A stretch of DNA of 64,000 nt from Methyloversatilis universalis EHg5 (GCF_000378945.1 NZ_KB900539.1:2747234-2811233); one strand, 5' to 3'; positions 18,981 through 27,451 are shown, counted from the stretch's first letter. The notes: a model not told the origin generated them from the sequence alone. Numbers and translations are program-made.

Positions 18981-19278
18981 TGCGAACGACGTGAGCGTGG
19001 GGGCCATCGCGCCGCCAGCAGGGCCGCCCCAAGGGCGAGCGCAGCCCCCTCGGGGGGGTGAGGCTGGGGTTGCGCGGCGCACTGCGCCGTGCCGGCCGAA
19101 CGGGCCGGCTGTGCAAAGCCGGCCCTGCTGAGCGAACGAAGTGAGCGTGGGGGCCATCGCGCAGCCCCCTCGGGGGGGTGAGGCTGGGGTTGCGCGGCGC
19201 ACTGCGCCGTGCCGGCCGAACGGGCCGGCTGTGCAAAGCCGGCCCTGTTGAGCGAACGAAGTGAGCGTGGGGGCCATC
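18981..19278. repeat. 118-bp tandem repeat (120-bp period) with a third partial copy, between ATP-grasp and alpha-E genes
   Basis: Two almost identical units occupy 19041-19158 and 19161-19278; comparing them base by base I find one difference (C at 19128, T at 19248). A shorter, diverged piece of the unit end (gcgaacgacgtgagcgtggg) lies at 18982-19001 and continues to 19010. Each unit contains G/C-rich inverted repeats, for example the pair around gccggccgaacgggccggc. Translation gives an open frame across both copies on the minus strand, but it only follows the repeat period and is not a credible gene. This fills the 370-base gap 18910-19279; the rest (18910-18980) shows nothing recognisable. 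It resembles dispersed intergenic repeats that I recall from betaproteobacterial genomes. Confidence 0.9.
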
Positions 19279-19279
19279 A

Positions 19280-20701
19280 TCACTCCTCCAGTACCCAGGT
19301 GTCCTTGGTGCCGCCGCCCTGCGACGAATTCACCACCAGCGACCCTTCGCGCAGCGCGACCCGGGTCAGGCCACCCGGCACCATGTTGATGTCCTTGCCC
19401 GACAGCACAAAGGGGCGCAGATCGATATGCCGCGGCGCAATGCCCTGTTCGACAAAGGTCGGGCAGGCCGACAGCGAAAGCGTGGGCTGGGCGATATAGC
19501 CCTCCGGGTTGTCGGTCAGCAGCTGGCGGAAGCGTGCAATCTCCTCATTCGACGCACGCGGGCCGATGAGCATGCCGTAGCCGCCTGCACCATGCGTTTC
19601 CTTCACCACCAGCTCGTCGAGGTGGGCCAGCACATAGGCCAGATCCTCCTTCTTGCGGCACATGTATGTCGGCACGTTGTTGAGCAGCGGCTCCTCGTCC
19701 AGGTAGAAGCGGATCATGTCCGGCACATAGGGGTAGATGGACTTGTCGTCCGCCACGCCGGTGCCGATGGCATTGGCCAGCGTGACATGGCCGGCGCGAT
19801 ACACCTGCAGCAGACCGGGCACGCCCAGCATCGAATCGGCGCGGAAAGCGAGCGGATCGAGGAAGTCGTCGTCGATGCGGCGGTAGATCACATCGACCCG
19901 CTGCGGCCCCTGGGTGGTGCGCATGTACAGGTGCTCGTCACGCACGAACAGATCCTGCCCCTCGACCAGTTCCACGCCCATCTGCTGGGCCAGGAAGGCG
20001 TGCTCGAAGTAGGCGGAGTTGTAGGCACCCGGGGTCAGCACGATGACGGTCGGATCGATCACGCCGGCCGGCGCCACCGCGCGCAGATTGCTCAGCAGCA
20101 TGTCCGGGTAGTGCTCGACCGGCGCCACCCGGTGACGCGAGAACAGCTCGGGGAACAGCCGCATCATCATGCGGCGGTCTTCCAGCATGTAGGACACGCC
20201 GGAGGGCACGCGCAGGTTGTCCTCCAGCACGTAGAACTCGCCGGCGCCGGCGCGCACCACGTCGACACCGGCGATGTGGGCGTAGATGCCGCCGGGCACG
20301 TCCACGCCCTGCATTTCGGGCCGGTACTGGCTGTTGGACAGCACCTGCTCGGCCGGAATGCGGCCGGACTTCAGGATGTTCTGCTCGTGATAGACGTCGT
20401 GCAGGAACATGTTCAGCGCCTTCACCCGCTGGCGCAGACCGGCGGCGAGCTGCTTCCATTCCTGCGCCGGGATGATGCGCGGCACGACGTCGAACGGAAT
20501 CAGGCGTTCCTTGCCCTCTTCCTCGCCATAGACCGCGAAAGTGATGCCGACCCGGTGAAACACCAGATCCGCTTCGGCACGCTTCTGCGCAATGCGCTCA
20601 GGCGGCGTTTCAGCCAGCCACTTCTGGTAGCCGGCGTAATGAGCGCGCACCGTGCCGTCGGCGCCGTTCATTTCGTCGTAGATCGAGGACGGATGGACCA
20701 T
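19280..20701 (-). CDS. Circularly permuted ATP-grasp type 2 protein
   Basis: A 473-residue protein of the circularly permuted ATP-grasp family (formerly DUF404/DUF407). Typical segments are visible: FEDVYHEQ-like LHDVYHEQNIL (about 100-110), the nucleotide-binding EFYVLEDNLRVPSGVSYMLEDR (about 153-175), TPGAYNSAYFEHAFLA (about 223-238) and the C-terminal ETHGAGGYGM glycine loop (about 373-383). ATP-grasp enzymes ligate a carboxylate to an amine; this branch is thought to make or modify peptides, but no substrate is known. It heads the minus-strand cluster with alpha-E, transglutaminase and Anbu genes. The start MVHPSSIYDEM is the only sensible one; upstream is a 207-base gap containing several hairpins. 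Confidence 0.93.
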   Translation of the reverse strand: MVHPSSIYDEMNGADGTVRAHYAGYQKWLAETPPERIAQKRAEADLVFHRVGITFAVYGEEEGKERLIPFDVVPRIIPAQEWKQLAAGLRQRVKALNMFLHDVYHEQNILKSGRIPAEQVLSNSQYRPEMQGVDVPGGIYAHIAGVDVVRAGAGEFYVLEDNLRVPSGVSYMLEDRRMMMRLFPELFSRHRVAPVEHYPDMLLSNLRAVAPAGVIDPTVIVLTPGAYNSAYFEHAFLAQQMGVELVEGQDLFVRDEHLYMRTTQGPQRVDVIYRRIDDDFLDPLAFRADSMLGVPGLLQVYRAGHVTLANAIGTGVADDKSIYPYVPDMIRFYLDEEPLLNNVPTYMCRKKEDLAYVLAHLDELVVKETHGAGGYGMLIGPRASNEEIARFRQLLTDNPEGYIAQPTLSLSACPTFVEQGIAPRHIDLRPFVLSGKDINMVPGGLTRVALREGSLVVNSSQGGGTKDTWVLEE

Positions 20702-20721
20702 GATCGGGTTTCTCGTGTTGT

Positions 20722-20756
20722 GTGGCGCATTTTTCTATCAGCGAAAAATGTGCCAC
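20722..20756. repeat. 14-bp inverted repeat just upstream of the ATP-grasp gene
   Basis: Arms gtggcgcatttttc (20722-20735) and gaaaaatgtgccac (20743-20756) are complementary except for one position, around a 7-base loop. It lies 20 bases upstream of the ATP-grasp start codon. The centre contains A/T runs unlike the GC-rich surroundings. It could be an operator or an RNA hairpin in the leader; nothing in the sequence decides between these. Confidence 0.6.
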
Positions 20757-20849
20757 CCCGGAAACCCTTGCCAGTGCTGGAAACCCTGCGCCGCGCAGGG
20801 TCTTGCGCACCAGTGAGGTGCAGGTGCGGAGTGCATCTGGTGCAGCCCG

Positions 20850-20883
20850 CACAAAACAAAACGCCCCGCACGAAGGCGGGGCG
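20850..20883 (-). terminator. Rho-independent terminator downstream of the thiolase gene
   Basis: An 8-base stem formed by cgccccgc (20862-20869) and gcggggcg (20876-20883) with a 6-base loop is followed, read on the minus strand, by a T-rich run (gttttgtttt). It lies 25 bases beyond the thiolase stop codon and should end the transcript arriving from 22.1 kb, so the Anbu cluster probably has its own promoter in 20702-20850. Confidence 0.85.
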
Positions 20884-20908
20884 TCTGTGCGCGAAAGGCG
20901 CAGCGTGA

Positions 20909-22096
20909 TCAGAGGCGCTCGATCACTGCGGCAATGCCCTGGCCACCGCCGATGCACATCGTGATCAGGCCGTAACGGCCGCCGGTGCGCTGCAGCTCGT
21001 ACAGACACTTGACGGTCAGGATGGCACCAGTGGCGCCGACCGGGTGGCCGAGGCCCACCGCGCCGCCATTCGGGTTCACCTTGGCCGGGTCCAGACCCAG
21101 TTCGCGGGTGCAGCACATGGCCTGCACCGCGAAAGCTTCGTTGGACTCGATGACCGACAGATCGTCCGCCTTCAGGCCGGCGCGCTGAAGCGCCAGCTTG
21201 ACGGCCGGGATCGGGCCGGTACCCATGATGGTCGGATCGACACCGGCCACCGCGTAGGACACCAGACGGGCCAGCGGCTTGGCACCTGCGCGGGCGGCCG
21301 CACCGGCTTCCATCAGCACCACGGCGCCTGCGCCGTCGTTGATGCCGGAAGCGTTGCCGGCGGTAACCGAACCGTCCTTCTTGAACACCGGCTTGAGCTT
21401 GCCCATGCCTTCGACCGACGCATCACGGCGGAAGTGTTCGTCGGTATCGATGACGGTGGTGCCCTTCTTGGTCACCACTTCGAGCGGCGCGATCTGCGAC
21501 TTGAAGTGACCGGCATCGGTCGCCGCAGCCGCCTTCTGGTGCGAGGCCACCGCGAAGGCGTCCTGCTCTTCGCGGGTGAAGCCGAACTGGCTGGCGATGT
21601 TTTCAGCCGTGATGCCCATGTGCACCGTGTCGAACGGATCGGTCAGCGCGCCAACCATCATGTCGATCATCTTGGCATCGCCCATGCGCGCGCCCCAGCG
21701 GGCGCTCGGCACCAGGTAGCCACCGCGGCTCATCGTTTCGACGCCGGCACCGACCGCGCACTCGGCATCGCCGAGCTGGATCGCGTTGGCGGCCGACACG
21801 ATGGCCTGCAGGCCGGAACCGCACAGGCGGTTCACGCCCATCGCGCACGATTCCTTGGACATGCCACCATTGATCGCGACCACGCGCGAAACGTACATGT
21901 CACGGGCTTCGGTGTGGATCACGTTGCCCAGCACCAGGTGCTGCGCTTCCTTCGCGTCGACGCCGGCGCGCGCAAACGCGGCCTTCACCACGTGCGCGCC
22001 CAGATCGCAGGCCGAAAAATCCTTCAGCGAACCGCCGTAACCACCGATCGGCGTACGCGCTGCACCTACGATCACCACTTCTCTTTTGTCAGCCAT
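20909..22096 (-). CDS. Acetyl-CoA C-acetyltransferase (thiolase)
   Basis: A 395-residue thiolase that joins or splits acetyl-CoA and acetoacetyl-CoA. The nucleophilic cysteine is in the NRLCGSGLQA motif (about residue 90), and the C-terminal part has the GGAVGLGHPVGATG motif and the final CIGGGQG catalytic cysteine motif. In betaproteobacteria such enzymes feed polyhydroxybutyrate synthesis or fatty-acid breakdown, but no phaB or phaC is in the window. I start at ATG 22094-22096 (MADKREVVIVGAARTP) because a strong gggaggg ribosome-binding site lies just upstream; a longer frame start at 22132 is less typical. It follows a CobD/CbiB-like gene by 22 bases. Terminator immediately downstream. Confidence 0.94.
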   Translation of the reverse strand: MADKREVVIVGAARTPIGGYGGSLKDFSACDLGAHVVKAAFARAGVDAKEAQHLVLGNVIHTEARDMYVSRVVAINGGMSKESCAMGVNRLCGSGLQAIVSAANAIQLGDAECAVGAGVETMSRGGYLVPSARWGARMGDAKMIDMMVGALTDPFDTVHMGITAENIASQFGFTREEQDAFAVASHQKAAAATDAGHFKSQIAPLEVVTKKGTTVIDTDEHFRRDASVEGMGKLKPVFKKDGSVTAGNASGINDGAGAVVLMEAGAAARAGAKPLARLVSYAVAGVDPTIMGTGPIPAVKLALQRAGLKADDLSVIESNEAFAVQAMCCTRELGLDPAKVNPNGGAVGLGHPVGATGAILTVKCLYELQRTGGRYGLITMCIGGGQGIAAVIERL

Positions 22097-22118
22097 CAGA
22101 ACCACCCTCCCGTAGAAA

Positions 22119-23045
22119 TCAGCTACCGACATAGCCAGCCAGCGTAAGCAGGCCCAGCAGAAGAAGACAAAATATAAGTGTGCGCCAGACCAGACCGATC
22201 GCGCTCTGCATCAGGTCAACATCCGCTTCATCGCCCATGCCCAGTTCAGGCCGGTCGGCGACTTCGCCCAGTTCGAACAGCGGGGCACCGAGCTTGACGC
22301 CCAGCGCACCCGCACCGCTGGCGAGCAGAATGCCCGCCGCCTGTTCAGGCCATTTTGCGGCCTGCGTGCGCCAGCAATGCACCGCGTCCTCGAAGTCGCC
22401 AACGATGGCGAAGGTCGCTGCAGTCATGCGCACAGGGATGAAATCCAGCCATTCGTACATGTTCCGCGCAAAGCGGCCGAAGGCTCCGAATTCGATGTTT
22501 TCGCGCCGCGCCCACGACCACGACAGGCGTTCGGTCAGGCGGTAGATCAGCGGGCCGGTCGGGCCCGGCAGCAGCGCGAACAGCGCCAGCGGCGCGAACA
22601 CGTGGCGATGGGCGGCCAGCAGCCCCTGCTCTATCGCCAGCCGAGCGATCTCTTCGGCGCGCATGCGGTCGGTGTTGCGCGACAGCCAGTTGCCCAGTTC
22701 GCGGCGGGCCGCTTCGGGGTCGCCCTCGCGCAGCGCGTGGGCGGTGGCTTCGAAATGGTGGCTGAACTGGCGGAAACCCATGGTGACGTAGAGCACCAGC
22801 ACGTTGAGCACCCAGCCCAGCAGCGGATTGATCCACACCAGCAGCAGGTAGAGGAACCACACGGCGGCGACCGGCAGGCCGACCGCGAGCGACCACGCGA
22901 CCACGCCGTGGCGGGCTTCGCCTGCATTGAGGCGCTGTTCGAACCAGGTCGCGTAGCGGGCAAGCGGCCCGGCGACCACGCGCTCGTAGGACAGCGGCTT
23001 GTACTGCTCGATCAGCAGCGCAACGAAAAGGGACAACCAGGTCAT
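22119..23045 (-). CDS. CobD/CbiB-family membrane protein
   Basis: A 308-residue integral membrane protein resembling the CobD/CbiB family (adenosylcobinamide-phosphate synthase) and its AmpE-like relatives. It starts MTWLSLFVALLIEQYKPL, has hydrophobic segments at about residues 5-15, 50-95, 145-165 and a final helix at about 285-305, and contains FIPVRMTAATFAIVGDFEDAVHCWR (about 210-234), close to the D-[FY]-x-P-x-R-[ML]-[TS] region of CbiB. No other cobalamin-synthesis gene is nearby, so I would not assign the enzymatic step. It is followed closely by the thiolase gene on the same strand. Confidence 0.75.
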   Translation of the reverse strand: MTWLSLFVALLIEQYKPLSYERVVAGPLARYATWFEQRLNAGEARHGVVAWSLAVGLPVAAVWFLYLLLVWINPLLGWVLNVLVLYVTMGFRQFSHHFEATAHALREGDPEAARRELGNWLSRNTDRMRAEEIARLAIEQGLLAAHRHVFAPLALFALLPGPTGPLIYRLTERLSWSWARRENIEFGAFGRFARNMYEWLDFIPVRMTAATFAIVGDFEDAVHCWRTQAAKWPEQAAGILLASGAGALGVKLGAPLFELGEVADRPELGMGDEADVDLMQSAIGLVWRTLIFCLLLLGLLTLAGYVGS

Positions 23046-23120
23046 TTAAAGCATGTTTGCCGTGCGAGCGTCGGGACGATAACACAGCGAAGCTTGCGGG
23101 ATCCTTTCAGCAAGGGGCTT

Positions 23121-23726
23121 TCAGCCTTCCAGCACCAGCTCGGCCAGCGACACGATCATGCCGGCGGTCGCGCCCCAGATGTCGTAGCCCTGCCAGGGCA
23201 TGGCCCAGAACTCGCGCACCACACCCTGATGCTCGATGCGCCCGCGTCGCCGGTTGGCCGGGTCGAGCAGGAAGGACAGCGGCGGCTGGAAGGCTTCGGC
23301 CACCTCGAAACTGTCCAGCCGCAGCGCCAGCGGCGCATGCACCAGCCCGACCACCGGCGTAACACGGAAGCCGGTGGCAGTGATCGCGTATTCGGGCAGG
23401 CGGCCGATCAGCTCGACGCAACCGGGCGCCAGACCGATCTCCTCCTCCGCCTCGCGCAGCGCAGTCGCTTCCGGCGACACGTCGCCGGCATCCACGCGGC
23501 CGCCCGGAAAGGCGATCTGGCCTGGATGATCGTGCAGGTGGGCGGTGCGCCGGGTGAGCAGCAGCGTGGGTTCGGCGCCGCCCAGCACCAGCGGCACCAG
23601 CACCGCAGCCGGCGTATAGCCGGCGTGCAGCGGGTCTGCGGGACGCGCCGGCAAACCTGCCAGCCGCACGCGCAACCGTTCGATATGCAGTCCGGACAAC
23701 ATGCCCGGCGACGGCTCGACTGTCAT
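23121..23726 (-). CDS. CoA pyrophosphatase-type Nudix hydrolase
   Basis: A 201-residue Nudix protein of the NudL/CoA-diphosphatase branch, which cleaves CoA and acyl-CoA to 4'-phosphopantetheine and 3',5'-ADP. The Nudix box lies at residues 75-99 (GGRVDAGD...REAEEEIGL), with D82 replacing the first glutamate of the general consensus, as is common in this branch. Upstream, HPGQIAFPGG is the branch-specific segment preceding the box. Its ATG overlaps the stop of the upstream aspartyl-protease gene by one base (TGATG), so the two are translationally coupled. Function is confident at family level. Confidence 0.9.
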   Translation of the reverse strand: MTVEPSPGMLSGLHIERLRVRLAGLPARPADPLHAGYTPAAVLVPLVLGGAEPTLLLTRRTAHLHDHPGQIAFPGGRVDAGDVSPEATALREAEEEIGLAPGCVELIGRLPEYAITATGFRVTPVVGLVHAPLALRLDSFEVAEAFQPPLSFLLDPANRRRGRIEHQGVVREFWAMPWQGYDIWGATAGMIVSLAELVLEG

Positions 23727-24385
23727 CAGAAACGCTGCCGTAGCGTCATGACCTGACCGTTGCGCTGCATGTCCATGCGATTCAGGAAACTCATGCCCAG
23801 CAGTACCCGCGGCATGTCGGCTTCCATCACCGCCGCATCGATATCGGTGAGCAGCACGCTGCCCACCTTCACGCTGGCCAGTTTCACCCGCCAGGCACGC
23901 ACCACGCCGTTGGCGGTCTGCACCTGGATTTCCGTCCCCCGGGACAGATCGATACCGGCCCTGCGCGCGTGATGGCGATCCATCGCCACCACGGTGGCAC
24001 CGGTATCGAGCAGGAATTTCATCGGCACGCCATTGATCGCGCCCGGCGTTTCGAAATGGCCCTGCGCGTCGGCATTCAGGTGGATGACCGAGGACGAATC
24101 CGTACCGCCCTTCATCGCCGCAACGTTCTCGCCGATGCGCAGCTGGGTGCGCCGTCCTTCGATTTCCACCCAGGCGCGGTCACCCTCGACCGACAGCAGC
24201 TTCACGCCCTCCGGCGACCGGCCACCGACCGCCAGCGTACGCGGCGCACCGCCGTCGATGACCAGCACCGCCTTGCCGCCGAACACGCCAGCCAGCGACA
24301 CATCGAGCGCATGGGCGGGCAGCGCGAGCACGCCGAACGCAAGCGCCGCTAGAATGCGGCGAGGAGGTGTTCCAATGAAACCCAT
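23726..24385 (-). CDS. Retropepsin-like aspartyl protease family protein (TIGR02281 type)
   Basis: A 219-residue secreted or membrane-tethered protein: a signal-like segment (about residues 10-26, ILAALAFGVLALPAHA) followed by a spacer and a clan-AA aspartic protease fold. The catalytic motif is FLLDTGATVVAMD (about 125-137), and the second conserved region LLGMSFLNRMD is at about 195-205. One aspartate motif implies a homodimeric, retroviral-type enzyme in the periplasm. Substrate unknown. Its start codon lies inside the first codons of the divergent amidotransferase gene, so the two 5' ends overlap by 11 bases. It is coupled to the Nudix gene downstream. Confidence 0.87.
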   Translation of the reverse strand: MGFIGTPPRRILAALAFGVLALPAHALDVSLAGVFGGKAVLVIDGGAPRTLAVGGRSPEGVKLLSVEGDRAWVEIEGRRTQLRIGENVAAMKGGTDSSSVIHLNADAQGHFETPGAINGVPMKFLLDTGATVVAMDRHHARRAGIDLSRGTEIQVQTANGVVRAWRVKLASVKVGSVLLTDIDAAVMEADMPRVLLGMSFLNRMDMQRNGQVMTLRQRF

Positions 24386-25079
24386 TGCAGTATTCCGTCA
24401 CAGCCCGACCGAAGGACCCGGTCATTTTGCAGCATACGTCGCCGGCCTGGGCCGCGAAATCCGCCTGTACGCGATGGACGTCGGTGACCCGGTGCCGACC
24501 GACCCGTCCGCCTTCGCCGGCCTGTGCTTCATGGGCGGCCCGATGAGCGTGAACGATCCGCTGCCGTGGATCCCGCCGGTGCTCGAACTGATCCGCAAGG
24601 CGGTCGCGGCCGACATACCGGTGATCGGTCACTGTCTGGGCGGACAGCTCATGTCCAAGGCGCTGGGCGGCACTGTCGGCGCCAATCGCTGCAAGGAAAT
24701 CGGCTGGCTGGACGTCCATGCCACCGACCCGAAGACCGCGCAATGGTTCGGCGATCGCGCGCGTTTCCCGTCCTTTCACTGGCACGGCGAAACCTTCACG
24801 CTGCCGGCCGGCGCGACCCGCATCCTGGCATCCGACGGCTGCGACAATCAGGCCTGGGTGATGGGCAAGCATCTGGCGATGCAGTGTCACATCGAAATGA
24901 CCGAAGATCTGGTGAAGTCGTGGTGCGCCGGCGGCGCGGACGAGATTGCCGAAGCATCGGCGCAGCCCACGGTGCAGCAGCCGGCAGACATCCAGCGCGA
25001 TCTGGAAGCACGGGTCGCGGCATTGCACGCGGTGGCGGAAAGCGCCTACGCGAAGTGGGTGCAGGGCCTGAAGGATTGA
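24375..25079 (+). CDS. Class I glutamine amidotransferase domain protein (GMP-synthase-like)
   Basis: A 234-residue stand-alone class I glutamine amidotransferase. The nucleophile is in GHCLGGQLMSKALGG (cysteine at about residue 88), the histidine-glutamate pair in the late QCHIEMT motif (about 173-179), and FHWHGETF lies between. Relatives hydrolyse glutamine or gamma-glutamyl compounds; the acceptor here is unknown because no partner synthetase is beside it. The start ATG at 24375 is preceded by a good gaggaggtg ribosome-binding site. The gene is divergent from the aspartyl-protease gene with an 11-base overlap, so its promoter must lie inside that gene. Two hairpins follow the stop. Confidence 0.88.
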   Translation: MKPIAVFRHSPTEGPGHFAAYVAGLGREIRLYAMDVGDPVPTDPSAFAGLCFMGGPMSVNDPLPWIPPVLELIRKAVAADIPVIGHCLGGQLMSKALGGTVGANRCKEIGWLDVHATDPKTAQWFGDRARFPSFHWHGETFTLPAGATRILASDGCDNQAWVMGKHLAMQCHIEMTEDLVKSWCAGGADEIAEASAQPTVQQPADIQRDLEARVAALHAVAESAYAKWVQGLKD

Positions 25080-25087
25080 GGTGAATC

Positions 25088-25155
25088 GCCGTCAGCTCCG
25101 GGCTGACGGCCACCCTCTCGCGGGCAGCGCCCGCTCCTGAGCGTTTTCAGGAGCG
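25088..25155. terminator. Two inverted repeats between the convergent amidotransferase and yajQ genes
   Basis: First hairpin: gccgtcag (25088-25095) with ctgacggc (25103-25110). Second hairpin: cgctcctga (25132-25140) with tcaggagcg (25147-25155), whose loop is gcgttt. Neither is followed by a long T run on either strand, so they are weak or factor-assisted terminators at best; their position between converging stops supports that role. Confidence 0.5.
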
Positions 25156-25173
25156 GCGCAGGCGCTGACAGGC

Positions 25174-25659
25174 TCAGTCGCGGAAGTTGCCGAACTGCAA
25201 CGGGATGTCGGTCACCTGCTTGCGCAGCAGCGCGATCGCTTCCTGCAGCACGTCGCGCTTGGCGCCGGTGACGCGCACTTCCTCGCCCTGGATGCTGCCC
25301 TGCACCTTGAGCTTGCTGTCCTTCAGGATGCGCACGATCTTCTTGGCGGACTCGCTCTCGATGCCGACCTTGAGCTTGAGCTCCTGCTTCATCTTGTTGC
25401 CGCTGACCTTCTGCGCGTCGCCGCGCTCGACCGAGCGCACGTCGATGCCGCGCTTGGCAAACTTGCCGACCAGCACATCGAACACCTGATCCAGCTTGAA
25501 ATCGTCGTCAGCGAACAGCGTGAGCAGCTTTTCACCCTGTTCCACCCGCGCGTCCGAACCCTTGAAGTCGAAGCGGTTGGTAATTTCCTTGTTGGCCTGA
25601 TCAACCGCGTTGCGCAGTTCGACCATGTCGATTTCGGAACTGATGTCGAAGGACGGCAT
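25174..25659 (-). CDS. yajQ: YajQ-family nucleotide-binding protein
   Basis: A 161-residue cytoplasmic protein with two ferredoxin-like domains of the YajQ family. It starts [21 protein letters not shown], a near-invariant opening; the reading frame continues upstream but adds a non-conserved piece. Members bind nucleotides or tRNA, and some (shown in Xanthomonas and Pseudomonas) bind c-di-GMP and act as transcription co-regulators. The [25 protein letters not shown] region near residues 120-145 is typical. Given the Pel operon and diguanylate cyclase in the same window, a c-di-GMP role is possible but not shown by sequence alone. Confidence 0.95.
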   Translation of the reverse strand: MPSFDISSEIDMVELRNAVDQANKEITNRFDFKGSDARVEQGEKLLTLFADDDFKLDQVFDVLVGKFAKRGIDVRSVERGDAQKVSGNKMKQELKLKVGIESESAKKIVRILKDSKLKVQGSIQGEEVRVTGAKRDVLQEAIALLRKQVTDIPLQFGNFRD

Positions 25660-25758
25660 GCTGGGCACCTCGTAAACGGCGAAAGGACGCACGCGGAGCG
25701 GAAGGCCCGTGTACGTCCGGTGATGCGTGGCGAAACCGGCGCCGGCCGGATCGCCGTC

Positions 25759-25777
25759 GGCTGACGCAGCGTCAGCC
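25759..25777 (-). terminator. Hairpin just downstream of ppnP
   Basis: Perfect 8-base arms ggctgacg (25759-25766) and cgtcagcc (25770-25777) with a 3-base loop lie 8 bases beyond the ppnP stop. There is no clear T run afterwards on the minus strand, so termination would be weak; it may instead protect the ppnP mRNA end. Confidence 0.45.
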
Positions 25778-25785
25778 CGCTGTGA

Positions 25786-26100
25786 TCAACCGAAATGGCA
25801 GACGTAGTGGTAGGGCTCGCCGCTCACTTCGATGTCGAAGGACGAGTTGCCCGGCACGTTGTAGGACTCACCGGCACCGTAGGTCTTCCATTCCGTCTCG
25901 CCCTTCAGGCGCACGCGGCAGCTGCCCGCCACGCCTTCCATGATTTCCGGCGCGCCGGTGTTGAAGGTGAGCGTGGCCGGCAGGATGACGCCGACCGACT
26001 TCTTGGTGCCGTCGGCGAACTGGATGCTGTGGCTCACGCACTTGCCGTCGAAATAGACGTTGGCCTTCTTGACGACGCTGATGTTGTCGAACTGGGACAT
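25786..26100 (-). CDS. ppnP: Pyrimidine/purine nucleoside phosphorylase
   Basis: A 104-residue single-domain cupin of the DUF1255/PpnP family, which splits various nucleosides with phosphate into free base and ribose 1-phosphate. Start [24 protein letters not shown] and end [12 protein letters not shown] match the family, as does [23 protein letters not shown]. Length is normal. A ggaaaa ribosome-binding site is visible about 6 bases before the ATG. It lies 118 bases downstream of argG on the same strand; whether it shares the arginine transcript cannot be told from sequence. Confidence 0.95.
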   Translation of the reverse strand: MSQFDNISVVKKANVYFDGKCVSHSIQFADGTKKSVGVILPATLTFNTGAPEIMEGVAGSCRVRLKGETEWKTYGAGESYNVPGNSSFDIEVSGEPYHYVCHFG

Positions 26101-26218
26101 TTTATTTTCCTGGAATGAAGTGGGTGCCGCGCACCGGCGCGAAGACGTGATGCGGGTGCAGGCCTCGTGGGCCCTGCCCCGCTGCGCCCTCCCGCGCCTG
26201 TCCGCGGCAGATGGACGA

Positions 26219-27451
26219 TTACTTGCCGCGCTTGATCGCCGCGTTGGCCGCGATGCGCATGCGCAGTGCGTTCAGCTTGATGAAGCCGGCCGCGTCCTTC
26301 TGGTCGTAGGCGCCCGCATCGTCCTCGAAGGTGGCGATGGTCGGGTCGAACAGCGAATCGGTCTTCGAATCGCGCGCGACGACGATGACATTGCCCTTGT
26401 ACAGCTTCAGCCGCACCCAGCCATTCACCGTCTGCTGGGTGTGATCGATCAGTGCCTGCAGTGCGCGGCGCTCCGGGCTCCACCAGTAACCGGTGTAGAT
26501 GATGCTGGCGTAGCGCGGCATCAGATCGTCCTTCAGGTGGGCCACTTCGCGGTCCAGCGTGATCGACTCGATTGCGCGATGGGCGCGCAGCAGGATGGTG
26601 CCGCCCGGCGTTTCGTAGCAGCCGCGCGACTTCATGCCGACGTAACGGTTCTCGACCAGATCGAGACGGCCGATACCGTGCTTGCCGCCAATCTGGTTCA
26701 GCGTGGCCAGCAGTTCGTGCGCCGGCATGCGGGTGCCGTTGATGCTCACCAGATCGCCGCGCTCGAATTCGAGGTCGAGGTATTCGGCCGCATCGGGTGC
26801 CGCTTCCGGCGATACCGTCCAGCGCCACATCGATTCCTCGGCCTCGGCCGACGGATCTTCCAGATGGCGGCCTTCGTAGCTGATGTGCAGCAGGTTGGCG
26901 TCCATCGAGTACGGCGAGCCGCCCTGCTTGTGCTTCATCTCGATCGGGATGCCGTGATTCTCGGCGTAGGCCAGCAGCTTTTCGCGCGACAGCAGGTCCC
27001 ACTCGCGCCACGGCGCGATCACCTTCACGTTCGGCATCAGCGCGTAGGCACCCAGCTCGAAGCGCACCTGGTCGTTACCCTTGCCGGTCGCACCGTGCGA
27101 GATCGCGTCGGCGCCGGTTTCGCGGGCGATGTCGATCAGGCGCTTGGCGATCAGCGGACGTGCGATCGAGGTACCCAGCAGGTACTCGCCTTCGTAGATC
27201 GTGTTGGCACGGAACATCGGGAACACGAAATCACGGACGAACTCCTCGCGCAGATCGTCGATGAAGATGTTCTCCGGCTTGATGCCCAGCTTGATCGCCT
27301 TGGCACGCGCCGGCTCGAGTTCCTCGCCCTGGCCGAGGTCGGCGGTGAAGGTCACCACTTCGCACTTGTACACATCCTGCAGCCATTTCAGGATGACCGA
27401 GGTGTCCAGGCCGCCCGAATAGGCGAGGACCACTTTCTTGATGTCGCTCAT
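26219..27451 (-). CDS. argG: Argininosuccinate synthase
   Basis: Catalyses the ATP-dependent condensation of citrulline and aspartate, the seventh step of arginine synthesis. The 410-residue protein starts [21 protein letters not shown] with the PP-loop SGGLDTS, and contains [15 protein letters not shown] (about 118-132) and the [12 protein letters not shown] citrulline-binding region (about 268-280), all typical of the standard class of about 400 residues. It lies 31 bases downstream of argF, so argD-argF-argG probably form one transcript for the late part of the pathway. No frameshift or missing residue is apparent. Confidence 0.97.
   Translation of the reverse strand: MSDIKKVVLAYSGGLDTSVILKWLQDVYKCEVVTFTADLGQGEELEPARAKAIKLGIKPENIFIDDLREEFVRDFVFPMFRANTIYEGEYLLGTSIARPLIAKRLIDIARETGADAISHGATGKGNDQVRFELGAYALMPNVKVIAPWREWDLLSREKLLAYAENHGIPIEMKHKQGGSPYSMDANLLHISYEGRHLEDPSAEAEESMWRWTVSPEAAPDAAEYLDLEFERGDLVSINGTRMPAHELLATLNQIGGKHGIGRLDLVENRYVGMKSRGCYETPGGTILLRAHRAIESITLDREVAHLKDDLMPRYASIIYTGYWWSPERRALQALIDHTQQTVNGWVRLKLYKGNVIVVARDSKTDSLFDPTIATFEDDAGAYDQKDAAGFIKLNALRMRIAANAAIKRGK

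Noticed and set aside
18903-19283. Open frame on the minus strand across the tandem repeats (126 codons)
   Set aside because: Its sequence simply repeats with the 120-bp DNA period and has arginine/proline/glycine composition expected from GC-rich repeat DNA; it overlaps the control region of the alpha-E gene.
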